DNA of 24,169 nucleotides from a virus, in the IMG/VR virus record IMGVR_UViG_3300035698_009153, positions 1 to 24,169 of that record. One strand, 5' to 3'. Each line of letters starts with the position of its first letter. Within the stretch, counting starts at the first letter, position 1. The notes under the pieces were generated by a model. The model ran no database searches. It had not been told where the DNA came from and saw only the letters and a program-made list of their open reading frames with translations. A program made the position numbers and the translations under genes. Positions 22,752-24,169 of the stretch are shown piece after piece.

Positions 22752-23084
22752 TTAATGTAAATTCTTATATCCTTCATTTAAAGATTTTATCTTTAGGCAT
22801 AATTCTTTTATGCATCCCTCGTCGCTCAATTCTTCAGTCATAACACTCATAGCATCGGCAAAGGCTTTTTTATAACAATCGACCATGCTTTTTATGAGCA
22901 GCATGCTAAAACAACGCTCTAAAGCTGATTCAGCATCAAGAGCTATATCAATTTCATCTAACAAATCATGCATTGTATTTATGTTCATAACGCATGTTGA
23001 GAAGTTTCTTTGATAATACAACTCAAATTCTTCTTCTATTTCATTTACTTTTAACTTTTCAATGTCTTTAAATTTATAGTCCAT
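22752..23084 (-). CDS. Unknown helical protein (110 aa)
   Basis: I take the ATG at 23084; a GTG three codons upstream is also in frame and neither has a clear ribosome site. The protein is helical and acidic, with Cys residues but no CxxC pair (KDIEKLKVNEIEEEFELYY; MHDLLDEIDIALDAESALER). It lies between the Cro-like/unknown pair and the HTH gene in the leftward early operon. No family recognised. Confidence 0.65.
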   Translation of the reverse strand: MDYKFKDIEKLKVNEIEEEFELYYQRNFSTCVMNINTMHDLLDEIDIALDAESALERCFSMLLIKSMVDCYKKAFADAMSVMTEELSDEGCIKELCLKIKSLNEGYKNLH

Positions 23085-23101
23085 TATATTCACTTAGTTG
23101 A

Positions 23102-23326
23102 TTAGTCAGTTTTTGTAATGTTTTTATTTATTTCACTCATGAAGCTTTTGAATACTTTATCTGTAACTCTTAACCATGTATCAATAAAGACCGAAGCTGC
23201 TATAATTTTATCTTTATCTTTTGATTTTATTAAAGACTCAGCATTATTTAATATAGTTCGTAGTGCTACAATATTCATCTGTGTTTCTACTTGCATGTCT
23301 TTAGGTTTGTTATTTTTTAGGGTCAT
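23102..23326 (-). CDS. Unknown helical protein overlapping Cro-like gene (74 aa)
   Basis: A longer open frame runs back to 23425, but the start is placed at ATG 23326, where AGGAGC lies 9 nt upstream; this leaves a 17-bp overlap with the end of the Cro-like gene, typical of coupled translation. The sequence (NIVALRTILNNAESLIKSKD, ending INKNITKTD) is helical and basic. It is part of the leftward early operon. Function unknown. Confidence 0.65.
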   Translation of the reverse strand: MTLKNNKPKDMQVETQMNIVALRTILNNAESLIKSKDKDKIIAASVFIDTWLRVTDKVFKSFMSEINKNITKTD

Positions 23327-23522
23327 GCTTATTGCTCCTGACTTTTGTATTATCGATATTGATTTTAAGCTTATTCTTTGTATCTCTAGAAAACTTACAT
23401 TGAGATACCAAAGGAACATAGCCACGTTTTTTCCATTCGCTAAAAGCCGCCCTTGTTAGGCCGATTGCCCTTGTGGCATTTGTGCCTGTGCCGTAATAAT
23501 CCAGCAGGTCTTGAATGGTCAT
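23310..23522 (-). CDS. Cro-like repressor (70 aa)
   Basis: The ATG at 23522 has GGAG about 10 nt upstream. Residues 1-36 match the small Cro/P22-Cro type: an N-terminal DLLDYYGTGTNATRAIGLTR helix-turn-helix and AAFSEWKKRGYVPLVSQCKF as recognition part. The C-terminus is basic. It lies first in the leftward operon, divergent from the recombinase, with operator-like repeats in the gap. Lambdoid Cro shuts down early and repressor promoters. No CI gene is in the window, so whether this protein acts as Cro or as the only repressor is open. Confidence 0.8.
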   Translation of the reverse strand: MTIQDLLDYYGTGTNATRAIGLTRAAFSEWKKRGYVPLVSQCKFSRDTKNKLKINIDNTKVRSNKHDPKK

Positions 23523-23540
23523 TTATAAATTCTCCGTTTT

Positions 23541-23578
23541 GTTATGTTGACACCCTAGCAAAGTTTTGTTAACATAAC
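23541..23578. promoter_or_regulatory. Operator dyad overlapping early promoter
   Basis: GTTATGTTGAC (23541-23551) and GTTAACATAAC (23568-23578) are inverted copies with one mismatch. The right site itself reads TTGTTA-ACA-TAACAA. The arms lie on the -35 and -10 elements of the rightward promoter, the expected layout for Cro/repressor control. Confidence 0.6.
23547..23575 (+). promoter_or_regulatory. Rightward early promoter for recombinase gene
   Basis: TTGACA (23547-23552), 17-nt spacer, TAACAT (23570-23575). It lies about 50 bp before the recombinase ATG, with operator arms on both elements. Confidence 0.6.
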
Positions 23579-23626
23579 AAGAGTTAATAGTGATTAAACA
23601 AATATACACAACAAAGGCAACGTAAA

Positions 23627-24169
23627 ATGTTAACGCAACAACAGTTAAATGATAGAATTAAGGGTTTAGGTGGTTCGGATGTTTCGATAATCCTTGGGTT
23701 ATCTAATTATAAGACACCTTATGAATTGTACTTAGAGAAGTCTGGACAGGTAGAAGTAGAACAAAAATACTCAGAACAAGCTTACTGGGGTAATGTACTT
23801 GAGCCAGTTGTAATCAAAGAATTTAGAAAACGTAATAATGTAAGGGTTTTTTATCCTGATACTGTTGTTCATCCTTTTTATGATTTTATGCGTGCTAATG
23901 TAGATGGATATATACCTAAATACAAAAGTGTTTTTGAGGCTAAGACCTCTGATAAGTTTATGGCTAAAGAGTGGGGTGAGTCAGGAACAGATAAGATACC
24001 TATGGCTTACCTAGTTCAGGTCGCGCATTATGTAAGTTGCATGAATGCTAAGCAAGCAAATATAGCGTTACTACTTGGCGGTAATGAATACCGTGAATTT
24101 ATCTATACAAGAGATTATGAGCTTGAGCAAATGATTATTGACGCTTGTAAGGATTTTTGGCATTGCGTA
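23627..24169 (+). CDS. YqaJ-family recombination exonuclease, C-terminus beyond window edge
   Basis: Open from ATG 23627 to the right edge (181 codons, no stop), with AAAGGC upstream. It opens with LGGSDVSIILGLSNYKTPYE, then WGNVLEP (E59), NVDG (D93), FEAKT (E104, K106) and QVAHY (Q131, Y135), the ordered motif set of the YqaJ/lambda-exonuclease nuclease fold; later LLLGGNEYREFIY is also typical. All metal-binding residues visible are intact. Such enzymes degrade one strand from DNA ends and feed a single-strand annealing protein, which would be expected to the right of the window. Confidence 0.92.
   Translation, partial: MLTQQQLNDRIKGLGGSDVSIILGLSNYKTPYELYLEKSGQVEVEQKYSEQAYWGNVLEPVVIKEFRKRNNVRVFYPDTVVHPFYDFMRANVDGYIPKYKSVFEAKTSDKFMAKEWGESGTDKIPMAYLVQVAHYVSCMNAKQANIALLLGGNEYREFIYTRDYELEQMIIDACKDFWHCV

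Noticed and set aside
23327-23425. N-terminal extension of the 74-aa gene
   Set aside because: Overlaps the Cro-like gene almost entirely; the good ribosome site is at the internal ATG 23326.
1-24169. tRNA genes, insertion sequences, attachment sites
   Set aside because: No cloverleaf, transposase or integrase-linked repeat was found on reading either strand.

Overview
The window is a segment of a temperate-type, short-tailed (podovirus) phage or prophage genome. It is A/T-rich, with strong Shine-Dalgarno sequences and near-consensus sigma-70 promoters. Most of the minus strand (about 1-17.1 kb, read right to left) is a virion gene block in almost exactly the order of phages P22 and Sf6: small terminase, large terminase, portal, scaffold, coat, tail adaptor, gp10-like tail-tube/DNA-stabilisation protein, three DNA-ejection proteins, then tail fibre or spike genes. 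The individual proteins also look P22-like. A gammaproteobacterial host is likely from the family relationships, but nothing in the window proves it. There are no tRNAs, integrase, CRISPR array, insertion sequence or lysis cassette.

Layout. 1-3.9 kb: tail fibre/receptor-binding genes, the first cut by the window edge and built of a repeated 92-residue module. 4.0-7.5 kb: three injection-type proteins (gp16-, gp20- and gp7-like positions). 7.5-13.1 kb: head-tail connector, coat and scaffold genes, with a terminator-like hairpin after the coat gene and a strong promoter with a structured leader in front of the scaffold gene. 13.4-18.5 kb: portal, large terminase, two small single-span membrane proteins, small terminase, and an overlapping Cys-rich small protein. 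18.6-18.8 kb: a divergent promoter region; leftward it feeds the packaging/structural genes, rightward a short plus-strand set of small unknown genes (18.8-19.5 kb). 19.5-22.2 kb: a leftward replication operon with an O-like winged-helix initiator carrying iterons inside its coding sequence, then three unknown genes. 22.4-23.5 kb: small regulators, including a Cro-like protein. 23.6 kb to the right edge: a divergent YqaJ-family (lambda-exonuclease-like) recombinase, cut by the window edge.

The most unusual features suggest an extrachromosomal (phage-plasmid-like) or chromosome-segregation-aware lifestyle. First, there are two exact matches to the bacterial ParB-binding site parS, one intergenic next to the large terminase and one inside a virion gene, with no parB in view. 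Second, there are two families of palindromic 22-bp iterons, three copies of each, read in shifting codon frames inside the initiator gene. Third, the initiator is preceded by a 34-codon leader peptide whose stop overlaps the initiator start (TAATG). Beyond the leader lie long inverted repeats and an opposite-strand intrinsic terminator, an arrangement reminiscent of antisense-RNA/leader-peptide copy control in IncFII plasmids. The promoter for such an antisense RNA is not convincingly visible, so this part is inference.
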